Assembly: GCF_018904615.1 (NCBI RefSeq)
Contig: NZ_JADCNH010000016.1
Span: 1 to 64,000 of the forward strand
Length of the DNA stretch: 64,000 nucleotides
Source of the DNA: Verticiella alkaliphila
GTDB lineage: Bacteria; Pseudomonadota; Gammaproteobacteria; Burkholderiales; Burkholderiaceae_B
Direction: 5' to 3'
Part shown: positions 37,412-46,677 of the stretch, piece by piece
Numbering within the stretch: the first letter of the stretch is position 1
Layout of the letters: the number at the start of each line of letters is the position of its first letter
Made by a program: the position numbers and the translations under genes
The notes under the pieces: generated by a model
Database searches by the model: none
Told to the model about the DNA's origin: nothing
Seen by the model: only the letters and a program-made list of their open reading frames with translations

Positions 37412-39460
37412 TCAGGCGAGGACGCGACGCACGGCGTGCGCCACGCCCTCGGCGGTGATGCCGAAGTGTTTGAAGAGCACACCCGCGGGGGCGGACTCGC
37501 CGAAGGTGTCGATGCCGACCACTTCGCCGTCCAGGCCCACGTACTTGCGCCAGTAATCGGTGATGCCCGCCTCCACGGCCACGCGCGGCAGGCCGGCCGG
37601 CAGCACGCTGGCACGCCATGCCTTGTCCTGGCGGTCGAAGACGTCCGTGCTGGGCATGGACACCACGCGCACGGCGACGCCTTCGGCGGCCAGCGCTTCC
37701 TGGGCGGCCAGCGCCAGGGCGACTTCCGAGCCGGTGGCGATGATCACCGCCTTGGCGTCCTGCGCGTCGCGCAGCACATAGCCACCGCGCGCCACGGCGG
37801 CGATCGTGGCGTCGTCGCGTTGCACGAAGGGCAGGTTCTGGCGCGAGAGCAGCAGCGCGGTCGGGCCGCCCGCATGCACTTCCATGCCGATGCTGGCCGG
37901 ACGTTGCACGGCGTGGCCCCAGGCCACCAGGGTCTCGACGGTGTCGCACGGACGCCAGACGGACAGGTTGGGGATCAGACGCAGGCTGGCGGCGTGCTCG
38001 ACCGATTGGTGCGTGGGGCCGTCTTCGCCCAGGCCGATCGAATCGTGGGTGAAGACGTGGACCACGCGCTGCTTCATCAACGCAGCCATCCGGATGGCGT
38101 TGCGCGAGTAATCCGAGAACGTGAGGAAGGTGCCGCCAAAGGGCAGATAGCCGCCGTGCAGCGCGAGGCCGTTCATGATCGCGGCCATCCCGAATTCGCG
38201 CACACCGTAGTTGATGTGGCGCCCGGCGTGGAGCGGACGACCGGCGCGCACCGCCACCGCGCCCTTCCAGTCGGTGAAGTTCGAGCCGGTGAGGTCAGCC
38301 GAGCCGCCGAGCATTTCGGGCAGGATCTCGACCAGCGCCGTGATGGCGTACTGGGAGGCCTTGCGCGAAGCGACCGTCTCGGCCTTTTCCACGGTGCTGG
38401 CAAGCAGGCCGGCCAGGCGATCGGCGAAGCCTTCCGGCAGGTCGCCGCGCATGCGGCGCAGGAACTCGGCGGCGAGCTCGGGATGCGTCTTGGCATAAGC
38501 GTCGAAGCGCTGCTGCCACTCGGCCTGTGCCTTGGCGCCGCGCTCGCGGGCGTCCCAGGCGGCATGGATGTCGTCGGCCACGACGAAGGCGTCGTCGGTC
38601 CAGGCGAGCGCGCCACGGGTGGCGAGGATCTCCTCGGCGCCCAGCGGCGCGCCGTGCACGTTGTGCGTGCCGGCCATCTTGGGCGAACCCTTGCCGATGA
38701 TGGTGCGGCACACGATCAGCGAGGGGCCGGCGTTGGCGCCGCGTGCCGCATCGATGGCTGCGCTCACCGCATTGGCGTCGTGGCCGTCCACGTCGCGCAC
38801 CACGTTCCAGCCGTAGGCTTCGAAACGCTTGGCGGTATCGTCGGCGAACCAGTGCTCGACGTGCCCGTCGATCGAGATGCCATTGGCGTCGTACAGCACG
38901 ACGAGCTTGGACAGCCCCAGCGTGCCGGCGAGCGAGCAGGCCTCGTGCGAGATGCCTTCCATCAGGCAGCCGTCGCCCACGATCGCGTAGGTGTGGTGAT
39001 CGACGACGGTGTGACCGTCGCGGTTGAACTCGGCCGCGAGCAACTGCTCGGCAAGCGCCAGGCCCACCGCGTTGGCCAGGCCCTGGCCCAGCGGGCCGGT
39101 GGTGGTCTCGACCCCCGGGGTGATGCCGACTTCGGGGTGGCCCGGCGTGCGCGAATGCAGCTGGCGGAAATTGCGCAGCTCGCTCGCGGGCAGGTCATAG
39201 CCCGTCAGGTGCAGCAGCGAGTACAGCAGCATCGAGCCGTGGCCGTTGGACAGCACGAAGCGATCGCGCCCCGGCCAGGCCGGATCGGCCGGGTTGTGGA
39301 CGAGGTGCCGATTCCAGAGCGCTTCGGCGACTTCGGCCAGGCCCATGGGCGCGCCGGGGTGGCCGGAGTTGGCCTGCTGCACGGCGTCCATGGAAAGCAC
39401 ACGGATGGCATTGGCCATGCGCGAGGCCATGGCGGTATCGGGGGAGGTGGAAGCACTCAT
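37412..39460 (-). CDS. tkt: Transketolase
   Basis: Thiamine-diphosphate enzyme moving two-carbon units in the pentose phosphate pathway, 682 residues. The catalytic histidine is H34 in [10 protein letters not shown], the ThDP/Mg site starts at GDG (162-164) and ends in DANGISIDG, and the pyrimidine domain has [14 protein letters not shown] with further catalytic residues. It is the first gene of tkt-gap-pgk and divergent from rsmE, with 88 bp between the starts. Confidence 0.97.
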   Translation of the reverse strand: MSASTSPDTAMASRMANAIRVLSMDAVQQANSGHPGAPMGLAEVAEALWNRHLVHNPADPAWPGRDRFVLSNGHGSMLLYSLLHLTGYDLPASELRNFRQLHSRTPGHPEVGITPGVETTTGPLGQGLANAVGLALAEQLLAAEFNRDGHTVVDHHTYAIVGDGCLMEGISHEACSLAGTLGLSKLVVLYDANGISIDGHVEHWFADDTAKRFEAYGWNVVRDVDGHDANAVSAAIDAARGANAGPSLIVCRTIIGKGSPKMAGTHNVHGAPLGAEEILATRGALAWTDDAFVVADDIHAAWDARERGAKAQAEWQQRFDAYAKTHPELAAEFLRRMRGDLPEGFADRLAGLLASTVEKAETVASRKASQYAITALVEILPEMLGGSADLTGSNFTDWKGAVAVRAGRPLHAGRHINYGVREFGMAAIMNGLALHGGYLPFGGTFLTFSDYSRNAIRMAALMKQRVVHVFTHDSIGLGEDGPTHQSVEHAASLRLIPNLSVWRPCDTVETLVAWGHAVQRPASIGMEVHAGGPTALLLSRQNLPFVQRDDATIAAVARGGYVLRDAQDAKAVIIATGSEVALALAAQEALAAEGVAVRVVSMPSTDVFDRQDKAWRASVLPAGLPRVAVEAGITDYWRKYVGLDGEVVGIDTFGESAPAGVLFKHFGITAEGVAHAVRRVLA

Positions 39461-39548
39461 GGCGGATAGGCGGTATGCAATACTGCGAAACCCAGAATTT
39501 TAGCGTGATTCGCCGACCGGCCGGAAAACCGCCGGCTCGCCCTGTGCC

Positions 39549-40301
39549 ATGGCCCTGCCCCGCTTCCATCTCGATGCCCCGCTCGCCGGGGACGCCGACC
39601 TCCCCTTGCCTGAGCCACTCGCCCACCATGCGCTGCGCGTACTGCGCCTGGCCGATGGAGCGCCGATCGTGCTCTTCGACGGGCGCGGCAATGCCCGTCA
39701 CGCGACACTGCAGGTGCATGGCAAGGCCGCGTCAGCCCGCCCGGGTGCCCCGCTCGAGGACACCACCGAACTCGCCGGGCGCATCACGCTCGTGCAGGGG
39801 TTGGCCTCGGGCGACAAGATGGCCTGGATCATCGAGAAGGCCGTGGAACTGGGGGTTCATGCGGTGGTGCCGGTGGCCGCGCAGCGCAGCGTGCTGCGCC
39901 TGTCCGACGAGCGTGAAGCCAAGCGCCTCACGCAATGGCGGCGCACGGTGGTTGCCGCCTGCGAGCAGTGTGGCCGCAACACCTTGCCCGAGGTGCATGC
40001 CCCCGTCACGCTGGCGCAGTGGCTGGCACAGCCGCGAACCGCCGACAGCCTCGCGCTGCTGTGCCATCCCGAAGGCGCCCAGACGCTCACCGAGACGCTC
40101 GCACAGACGCAAGACCTGCGCGAGCTCATGCTCCTGATCGGGCCGGAAGGCGGGTGGTCGGACGAGGAACTGGCGTTGGCACGCGCGCAGGGCGTGCGGG
40201 CAGTGCGGTTCGGCGCGCGGGTGCTGCGCACCGAGACGGCGGGCCTGGCCTTGACGGCGGCCGCCACGGCCCTCTTGGGCTGGCAGGACGCACAGCCCTG
40301 A
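39549..40301 (+). CDS. rsmE: 16S rRNA (uracil-1498-N3)-methyltransferase RsmE
   Basis: SPOUT methyltransferase that uses SAM to methylate U1498 of 16S rRNA, 250 residues. The N-terminal PUA-like part runs to about 75 (HHALRVLRLADGAPIVLFDG). The knotted SAM domain has LVQGLASGDKMAWIIEKAVELGV (core GDKMAWIIEKAVELG), the LLIGPEGGWSDEEL loop and RILRTETA-type end, here ARVLRTETAGLA. It is divergent from tkt and convergent with the barstar-like gene. A single gene here. Confidence 0.95.
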   Translation: MALPRFHLDAPLAGDADLPLPEPLAHHALRVLRLADGAPIVLFDGRGNARHATLQVHGKAASARPGAPLEDTTELAGRITLVQGLASGDKMAWIIEKAVELGVHAVVPVAAQRSVLRLSDEREAKRLTQWRRTVVAACEQCGRNTLPEVHAPVTLAQWLAQPRTADSLALLCHPEGAQTLTETLAQTQDLRELMLLIGPEGGWSDEELALARAQGVRAVRFGARVLRTETAGLALTAAATALLGWQDAQP

Positions 40302-40425
40302 CGTGGCGGCGGGCCCCGGCGCGTCCCGCGCTGCGTCACGTCGCCTCGGGATTGGCCGCGACAGCGGGCTAGCGCGCCGTCACAGGCGGACGCCGCAGCG
40401 TCGCCCGCTGGCGCCTGGCCGCGAC

Positions 40426-40848
40426 TCAGTCGTTGAGCGCGGCGCCGCCGTCAACCTGCACGAAAGCCAGCGCGCGGCCGTTGTCGCGCACGTATTCCGC
40501 AGCGTCGGAGAACGTGGTGAGGATGTCGTCCACGTGTTCACCCACGCCAGGCTCCTCGGCATTGATGCCTACGAGCAGCACCAGCGCACCGGGCCTTTGC
40601 GCATCCAGGACGGTGGCGGTGAGGCAATCGAGCAGCGCATCGAGATTGCTGCCGAAGAACTCGGGGTAATCGACGGCGCTCGCAATGGCGCGCAACACGG
40701 CCGATTTGGATTTGGCGCGGCTGCAATCGACGTCGAACACCACGTAGCCCAGCGCCTCGGCAGCCGCCGCCAGGGGCTCGCGCGGATGCGTCTGGAGCAT
40801 TCCGCCTTGTTGAATCAATGCTTGCAAGGAATCGTGCGTAATCGTCAC
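40426..40848 (-). CDS. Barstar-family (barnase inhibitor-like) protein
   Basis: A 140-residue protein with the barstar fold: a short strand-helix unit (YVVFDVDCSRAKSKSAVLRAIA), then the family core YPEFFGSNLDALLDCLTA (81-98), in which the Asn-Leu-Asp-Ala-Leu run is the barstar signature. Barstars inhibit guanyl-specific ribonucleases. No ribonuclease gene flanks it; the upstream neighbour is a patatin phospholipase and the downstream one is rsmE. The start is GTG 40848 with AGGAGG six bases upstream, a strong site. It may be an orphan immunity protein or have another partner; I cannot tell. Confidence 0.82.
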   Translation of the reverse strand: MTITHDSLQALIQQGGMLQTHPREPLAAAAEALGYVVFDVDCSRAKSKSAVLRAIASAVDYPEFFGSNLDALLDCLTATVLDAQRPGALVLLVGINAEEPGVGEHVDDILTTFSDAAEYVRDNGRALAFVQVDGGAALND

Positions 40849-40946
40849 GATGACCCTCCTGACCTGGATGCGACGTGCGCCTTCGTGCCGAAGGCAAAGG
40901 GGGCGATTAAACCCTAAAACGCCACGCTGTGGTGCAACGCATCTGC

Positions 40947-40984
40947 AAAAAAACCGGGCCTGGCAACCATGGCCTCAGGGCCGC
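40947..40984 (-). terminator. Terminator after the patatin gene
   Basis: On the minus strand the arms GCGGCCCTG and CAGGCCCGG pair at seven of nine positions, and seven U residues follow directly (plus-strand A run 40947-40953). It lies about 50 bp after the patatin stop and before the barstar-like gene. Confidence 0.55.
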
Positions 40985-41029
40985 ATTTTTCACGACGCGC
41001 GCGCGCGTGGCAACACCCCTCTGGCGGGC

Positions 41030-42256
41030 TCACGAGACCGCCTCGCCTGCGAAGAAACTGCGCACCTCGGTTGCGCGGGCCATGGTGTCGTCCCAGCCCA
41101 ACGCGATCAACTCGCGCGTGTATTCGCGCTCGAACAGCAGGTAGGACACGAGGCCCGAGCCGCGCGTCTGGCCGCCGCCATTGGCGGAGACCCCCACGCC
41201 GCCCAGCAGGGCCCGCATGGTGGGCGGCAGCGACTGCACATGGCGCGCGGCGATCTCGTCCAGGTTGCGGCTGGGCGTGATCACGAGTGCCGCGATGGGC
41301 CGCACGCCCAGATACTGGCGCAGCGCCGGCGGCATGATGCGCGCCGCCGCATTCGTGCGTTCGAGTTGCTCGATGTCCACCGACAGGCTGTCCAGGAAGA
41401 TGTTGGACAGCGCATGCGAGCCGATCTGCGCGAGCGTCGGGTAACCGGATTCGCGCTCCGCGGCCGGGTTCTCGTGCGAACGCCCTGCCCCTATCACCAG
41501 GACGCGCTCGGCGCCCAGATGGATCGCCGGGCTGATCGGCGCGAGCTGACGCATGGCGCCGTCGCCGCACCACTCGGTGTAGTCGCCCACGCCCAGGCGA
41601 CGCGCCGGAAAGATGAATGGGATGGCGCTGGAGGCGAGCAGGTGGTCCACGGTGATGCGATCGCGCACGGCCAGGCGCAGCGAACGCTGCCAGGGCGCGA
41701 TGTTCAGCGACGACTGGTAGAACGTGAGGTGGCGACCGGAGGTGTAGCCGGAGGCCGTCACCGCGAGCGCACCGAGCGCGCCTTGCGCGAGATTGACCTC
41801 GAGCTGATGGAAATCCAGGGTGAGTGCGAGCAGTTCGGCGAGCGGCGCGTTATCGAGCAGAGAACGGGGACGCTCGCGGCGCAGCCGGGCCAGCATCCAG
41901 CCGAAGGACATCATCGAGAGCCAGCGCGCACCAGTGCGCACGATGCCAAGGGAGTCCGATCGATACACCCGATCGGTGGTGAGGTTCTCCCAGATGGCGA
42001 GCAGGCGCCGCAGCGCAGCCCGGGGATTCTCCGCGCCACAGGCCAGGGCCGTGGCGTTGATGGCGCCGGCCGAGGTGCCGCAGATGATGTCGAACGGGTT
42101 GCGCGCGAGCGCGCCGCCTGCCTCGTCCGCCATGAGGCGGAAGACGGCCTTGAGCACGCCGGCCTGGTAGGCCGCGCGCGCCCCGCCGCCCGTCAGCACC
42201 AGGCCCGTGCGCGGGGCCGGTGCACGGGTTGCAGCGTCAGCGCTGCGAGTTGGCAT
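41030..42256 (-). CDS. Patatin-like phospholipase
   Basis: A 408-residue lipid acyl hydrolase. The oxyanion loop is GGGARAAY (23-30), the nucleophile S62 lies in GTSAG, and the second catalytic residue is in CGDGAM, so the Ser-Asp dyad of patatins is complete. The rest resembles the RssA/YjjU-like bacterial group with a DUF-type C-terminus. There is no signal peptide, so the protein is probably cytosolic or membrane-associated. The ATG at 42256 overlaps the end of maeB by 20 bp; earlier codons in the frame read through maeB and are rejected. Likely co-transcribed with maeB. Substrate unknown. Confidence 0.88.
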   Translation of the reverse strand: MPTRSADAATRAPAPRTGLVLTGGGARAAYQAGVLKAVFRLMADEAGGALARNPFDIICGTSAGAINATALACGAENPRAALRRLLAIWENLTTDRVYRSDSLGIVRTGARWLSMMSFGWMLARLRRERPRSLLDNAPLAELLALTLDFHQLEVNLAQGALGALAVTASGYTSGRHLTFYQSSLNIAPWQRSLRLAVRDRITVDHLLASSAIPFIFPARRLGVGDYTEWCGDGAMRQLAPISPAIHLGAERVLVIGAGRSHENPAAERESGYPTLAQIGSHALSNIFLDSLSVDIEQLERTNAAARIMPPALRQYLGVRPIAALVITPSRNLDEIAARHVQSLPPTMRALLGGVGVSANGGGQTRGSGLVSYLLFEREYTRELIALGWDDTMARATEVRSFFAGEAVS

Positions 42257-44524
42257 CGAGCACGGCCAGGGCGGCCATGTTAACGATGCGTCGCACCGTG
42301 GCACTGGGGGTGAGCACATGCACCGGCGCGTTCGCGCCGAGCAGGACCGGGCCCACGGCCACGTTGCCACCCGCGGCGGTCTTGAGCAGGTTGTAGGCGA
42401 TGTTGCTCGACTCGATCGTCGGGCACACGAGCAGGTTGGCCGAGCCCGACAGCGTCGAGGTGGGCAGGAGGCGCTGGCGCGCGACTGGATCCAGGGCCAC
42501 GTCGCCGTGCATCTCGCCGTCGACTTCGAGCCAGGGCGCGTCGCGGCGGATGATCTCGAGCGCCTCGCGCTGCTTCACCGCCGAGGGCGAATTGTGCGAA
42601 CCGAAATTCGAGTGCGACAGCAACGCGGCCTTGGGCTCGAGGTTGAGCCGCTTCATCTCTTCGGCGGCCATGATGGTGATGTTCGCCAGCTCTTCGGCGC
42701 TCGGGTCCTCGTTCACGTGCGTGTCGACCATCGCCACCGTGCGCTCGGGCAGCACGAGGAAGTTCATCGCCGCATAGACCTTGGCGCCATCACGCTTGCC
42801 GATGACTTCGTCGATGTAGCGCAGGTGATTGCCGAAGAGACCCACGGTGCCGCAGACCATGCCGTCGGCTTCGCCCAGATGGATCATCATCGAACCGATC
42901 AGCGTGAGGCGACGGCGCATCTCGACCTTGGCCAGATCCTGCGTGATGCCACGCCGGTTCATGATCTCCCAATAGGCCGTCCAGTACTGGCGAAAGCGCG
43001 AATCGAATTCCGGGTTGGTGACTTCGACGTCCACGCCCAGGCGCATGCGCAAGCCGGCCTTCTCGATGCGCGAGGCGAGCACCGAGGGCGCCCCACCAGG
43101 ATCGGGCGGGCAAGCTTCTCATCGATCACGATCTGCGCCGCACGCAGCACGCGATCGTCTTCGCCTTCGGTGAAGACGATGCGATTCTTGCCGCCTTCGC
43201 GCGAGAGCTGCTTGGCGGTGGCGAACACCGGCTTCATGAAGGCGCCGGAGTGGTAGACGAACTGCTGCAGCTGGTTCGTGTAGGCCTCCATGTCGGCGAT
43301 CGGGCGCGTGGCCACGCCGCCATCCATGGCCGCCTGGGCCACAGCCGGGGCGATACGCACGATCAGGCGCGGATCGAACGGCTTGGGAATCAGGTACTCG
43401 GGGCCGAAGGAAATATCGGTGCGCCCGTAGGCCAGGGCCACGACGTCGCTCATTTCCTCTTGCGCGAGGCCGGCGATCGCATGGACGGCAGCGATCTCCA
43501 TCTCGCGGGTGATGGTCGTGGCACCCACGTCCAGCGCGCCGCGGAAGATGTACGGGAAGCAGAGGACGTTGTTGACCTGGTTCGGGTAATCCGAGCGGCC
43601 GGTGGCCATGACGGCGTCCGTGCGCACGGCGAAGACGTCTTCGGGCAGTGCTTCGGGCGTCGGATTGGCCAGGGCCAGGATCAGGGGACGATCGGCCATC
43701 TGCGCAATCATGTCGGCCTTGAGCACGCCCGCAGCGGACAGCCCCAGGAAGACGTCTGCGCCGCCGATCACGTCCGCCAGGCGACGCGCCTCGGTCGGCT
43801 GAGCGAACTTGGCCTTGTCCGGATCCATGAGCACCGTGCGGCCTTCGTACACCACACCTTCGATGTCCGTGACCCAGATGTTCTCGCGCTTGACGCCGAG
43901 ATCGACCATGAGTTCGAGGCAGGTGAGCGCGGCAGCGCCGGCACCAGAGGACACGAGCTTGACCGTGCCGATGTCCTTGCCGACGACTTTCAGACCGTTG
44001 ATGAGGGCGGCGGCCACCGTGATCGCAGTGCCGTGCTGATCGTCGTGGAAGACCGGAATGTTCATCCGCTCGCGCAGTTTGCGCTCGACGGTGAAGCACT
44101 CGGGTGCCTTGATGTCTTCGAGGTTGATCCCGCCGAAGGTGGGCTCGAGCGCGGCGATCACCTCGACGAGCTTGTCCGGATCCGACTCGTTGATCTCGAT
44201 GTCGAAGACGTCGATGCCGGCGAACTTCTTGAAGAGGACAGCCTTGCCTTCCATCACGGGCTTGGAGGCGAGCGCACCGATGTTGCCCAGGCCGAGCACG
44301 GCCGTGCCGTTGGTGATCACACCCACCAGGTTGCCGCGCGCGGTGTAGCGGAACACGTTGGCCGGATCGTCGACGATCTCTTCGCAAGCCGCCGCTACCC
44401 CTGGCGAATAGGCCAGCGCGAGATCACGCTGGTTGGTCAGGTGCTTGGTCGGGGTGACCGAAATCTTGCCAGGGCGTCCTGCCTCGTGATATTCGAGGGC
44501 AGCTTTGCGAAAAGTGGGGTCCAT
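42237..44524 (-). pseudogene. maeB: NADP-dependent malic enzyme MaeB, frameshifted
   Basis: Large malic enzyme that decarboxylates malate to pyruvate and NADPH, with an N-terminal malic domain (about 1-430) fused to a phosphotransacetylase-like C-terminal domain that usually acts in regulation. The N-part has [22 protein letters not shown] and the NADP site SSGAGAAALTCLEL. The frame slips near 43086-43088: one extra C in the CGCCC run would turn ILVGRPRCS into ILVGRPSVLASRIEKAG, which continues in the other frame to 42237 with the intact PTA-like part. Repaired length is 762 residues, normal for MaeB. The loss is internal to a well-conserved protein, so a sequence error is likely. Confidence 0.92.
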
Positions 44525-44574
44525 ACATCACACGTCGACGAGAAGAATGCGGATTATCGGCTGGGAGCCGGCCT

Positions 44575-45456
44575 TTAGACAACCGGCGGCAGATCGGGCC
44601 AGAGGCCGGCCGGGTCGAGGATGGCACGCAGGCGGTGCTCGAGAGGACGGCTCGCGGGCGCCAGCGTCCTCGGCACGAGAGCCTCTGCGGACGGCAGCAT
44701 GACTGCGTGGGACACGCGCGCGAACACCAGAGCGACGGGCCAGCCTAGCGTGCCGGCACCGCCCAGCATGAGATGAGACAGATTCGGGGACTCGGCCCAC
44801 AAGGCGTCCAGGCGGTAGCGGGCCGGCCAGCGCGGCGCGTCGCGCCAGGCGGCGTGGGCAGGGTCCATGGCCATGCTGAAGAGATCGGCCACGCGCCGGC
44901 TGGCCGCAGCCGAGAGCGCGGGACGCCGGGCGTCGGCACCGAAAGGACCGAAGGCTTCAAGCGTGCCATCGGCCAGCAGCACGTCGGCGTGCATCAGCCC
45001 GCTGTCTGGCGTGCCGGATGTGGCCCAGCCTTGCCAGGCGGGCTCGGCAAGCCAGTGCATCACGGTGAGATCCGACGGCGCGCCTGGGCAGGCCTCGGGC
45101 CAGTGTTCACGAAGTGCGCCAAGCGTGGCGCCGGGCGCGACGCGCCAACGGCCATCGGCCTGCGGGGTGATGGCGTCCAGGCGCCGCGGGTCGAGCAGCA
45201 GACGAGGAGCCTCCGTAGGGGCCATGGCGGCACCCTCCAGTGCCAGCGTCACGCCGCACTCCGCGCAGAGCGCGCGGGCGTGATGCACGTCTTCGTCACG
45301 GGCCAGCGTGAGCCGCGCGAGACCGGGCGCATCACGGCTTTCGGTGAGATCCTCGAAGCGGCCCCGCACGACGAGCGCAAGTCGCTGGGAGAAGCGGCCC
45401 CAGGCCGTCGCGAGGCCACGGCCGGCGGTGAGAAAGGCGCGACGCGAGGGCTGCAT
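44575..45456 (-). CDS. Tat-exported, GlcE-like FAD-binding protein, degenerate
   Basis: A 293-residue protein that begins with a twin-arginine signal, SRRAFL at residues 4-9, followed by a hydrophobic stretch, so export in folded form is predicted. The body resembles the FAD-binding (PCMH) domain of glycolate oxidase subunit GlcE/GlcD: DVHHARALCAECGVTLALEG, LLLDPRRLDAI, VAPGATLGALREHWP, and the closing LRAILDPAGLWPDLPP. The glycine-rich FAD phosphate loop is replaced by LEGAAMAP, so FAD binding is doubtful. The ATG at 45456 puts the Tat motif at the proper place. No other glc genes are nearby. Function unknown. Confidence 0.65.
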   Translation of the reverse strand: MQPSRRAFLTAGRGLATAWGRFSQRLALVVRGRFEDLTESRDAPGLARLTLARDEDVHHARALCAECGVTLALEGAAMAPTEAPRLLLDPRRLDAITPQADGRWRVAPGATLGALREHWPEACPGAPSDLTVMHWLAEPAWQGWATSGTPDSGLMHADVLLADGTLEAFGPFGADARRPALSAAASRRVADLFSMAMDPAHAAWRDAPRWPARYRLDALWAESPNLSHLMLGGAGTLGWPVALVFARVSHAVMLPSAEALVPRTLAPASRPLEHRLRAILDPAGLWPDLPPVV

Positions 45457-45483
45457 GGAGCCTACTAATAATAGAGACACGGC

Positions 45484-45522
45484 AAAAAAACAGGCGAGGC
45501 GGCATGGTACACCGCCTCGCCT
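45484..45522 (-). terminator. Rho-independent terminator of the lytic transglycosylase gene
   Basis: Perfect 11-bp stem AGGCGAGGCGG (45492-45502) with CCGCCTCGCCT (45512-45522), 9-nt loop, then seven U on the minus strand (plus-strand A run 45484-45490). It lies 33 bp after the stop of the gene upstream. Confidence 0.9.
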
Positions 45523-45554
45523 CAAGCGCTGGCACCGCAGGGGCCAACGCGCGC

Positions 45555-46415
45555 TTACATGTCCGCGCTGCTCAGATCGCGCTGGGTGAGCGAAGCGGTG
45601 ATCTCCACCGGCTCGTTGCCGATGTCGCCTTCGCGTGCTGCCAGGCTCAGCGTGGAGACATCGCTCTCGCCCGGGGCGGAGGCCGTCAGCACTTCGGCCT
45701 CGACCGGCATCAGGGCGCGCAGACGGTCACGCTCGGCCAGAACCTTTCGACCATAGCTGCTCGCCGTGCCCGGCGAGCCCACGTAGCACGTGAGGCCTGC
45801 GGCCACCGAACCGCGGCGGTTGATGCACTCCTGCAGGATCTGCGCGCCCACGTTGATGTTCACCTCGGGATGCCATGCCGTCTTGATGCCACCGAACGGT
45901 TCGAACTTGTCACGGTGGATGCGCGTCATCACCTGCATCAGCCCCTGGGCGCCCATCCCGCTCTCGGCACGCGGATTGAAGCTCGACTCGATCGCCATCA
46001 CGGCCAGCAGCAGCAACGGATCCATCTGCATGGAGCCGCCCACGTTCCAGGCGGTCTCGACGACCGAACGCACGGTGCCGGCGGACACGCGGTACTTGTC
46101 CGCGATGTACGACTGCAGCGCCTTGGCGTGGGCGTCCTTCGTGCCCGCCGCATGGCGGGTCTGATTCCTGCTTTGCTCTCGCGTGGCCTCCAGGGCCTTG
46201 GCGGCTTCCAGCAGCACGCTGGTGGAGGTGGTGACAGCGGTGGCGGCCTGAGCGGCGGTCACGGTCGGCTGCACAGCCTGCGCGTTCGTGCCGAAGCCAA
46301 GTGCGGCAACGGCGGCCAGGGCGGCGACGGCATGGCGCGCACGCGGCGTGCTGCGCGGTTGCGCACTGGCGGTTGAAGGGCTACGCAACGTACTCGGACC
46401 TTGCGCGTCGGGCAT
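45555..46415 (-). CDS. Lytic transglycosylase (SLT domain)
   Basis: Periplasmic muramidase-like enzyme of 286 residues that cleaves peptidoglycan glycan strands. A long N-region (1-27) and hydrophobic core (28-44) form a signal peptide with cleavage after AQA (about 47). The SLT domain includes the catalytic E143 in VMAIESSFNPRA, then GMGAQGLMQVM and the AQILQECINRRGSVAAGLTCYVG block (core AQILQECINRRGS). The ATG at 46415 is fixed by AAGGAGG seven bases upstream. The gene ends in a strong terminator and is divergent from ubiD, so it is likely monocistronic. Confidence 0.9.
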   Translation of the reverse strand: MPDAQGPSTLRSPSTASAQPRSTPRARHAVAALAAVAALGFGTNAQAVQPTVTAAQAATAVTTSTSVLLEAAKALEATREQSRNQTRHAAGTKDAHAKALQSYIADKYRVSAGTVRSVVETAWNVGGSMQMDPLLLLAVMAIESSFNPRAESGMGAQGLMQVMTRIHRDKFEPFGGIKTAWHPEVNINVGAQILQECINRRGSVAAGLTCYVGSPGTASSYGRKVLAERDRLRALMPVEAEVLTASAPGESDVSTLSLAAREGDIGNEPVEITASLTQRDLSSADM

Positions 46416-46582
46416 GTTTACCTCCTTGTCGGGGGAACCTGCACGACCAGATACGCGGGGTATCCTATATGGCCGTACCCATTCGATCATGGCGCGAGCG
46501 CGCCACTTCATTGGAAAAAAATCGTCCTCACGCGGCGGCGTAAAGCCTGCCGTGCGTGCAGACGTCGTGGGAGTCGGGCGCT

Positions 46583-46612
46583 AGTATAGGAATGCGATTT
46601 CTGCCTCGGCAA
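46583..46612 (-). promoter_or_regulatory. Possible sigma-70 promoter of the lytic transglycosylase gene
   Basis: Minus-strand TTGCCG (46607-46612) and TATACT (46583-46588) are 18 bp apart, four and five of six consensus bases. The predicted start near 46576 leaves a leader of about 160 nt. Confidence 0.4.
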
Positions 46613-46677
46613 GGAAAAATCCGCTTTCTACCCGGGTATTAACAGACTTTTTTGTAAGATATCGGTAAGCAAAGAGC

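Noticed and set aside
37322-39469. 715-codon plus-strand frame opposite tkt
   Set aside because: No protein character; tkt on the minus strand is complete with its ThDP motifs.
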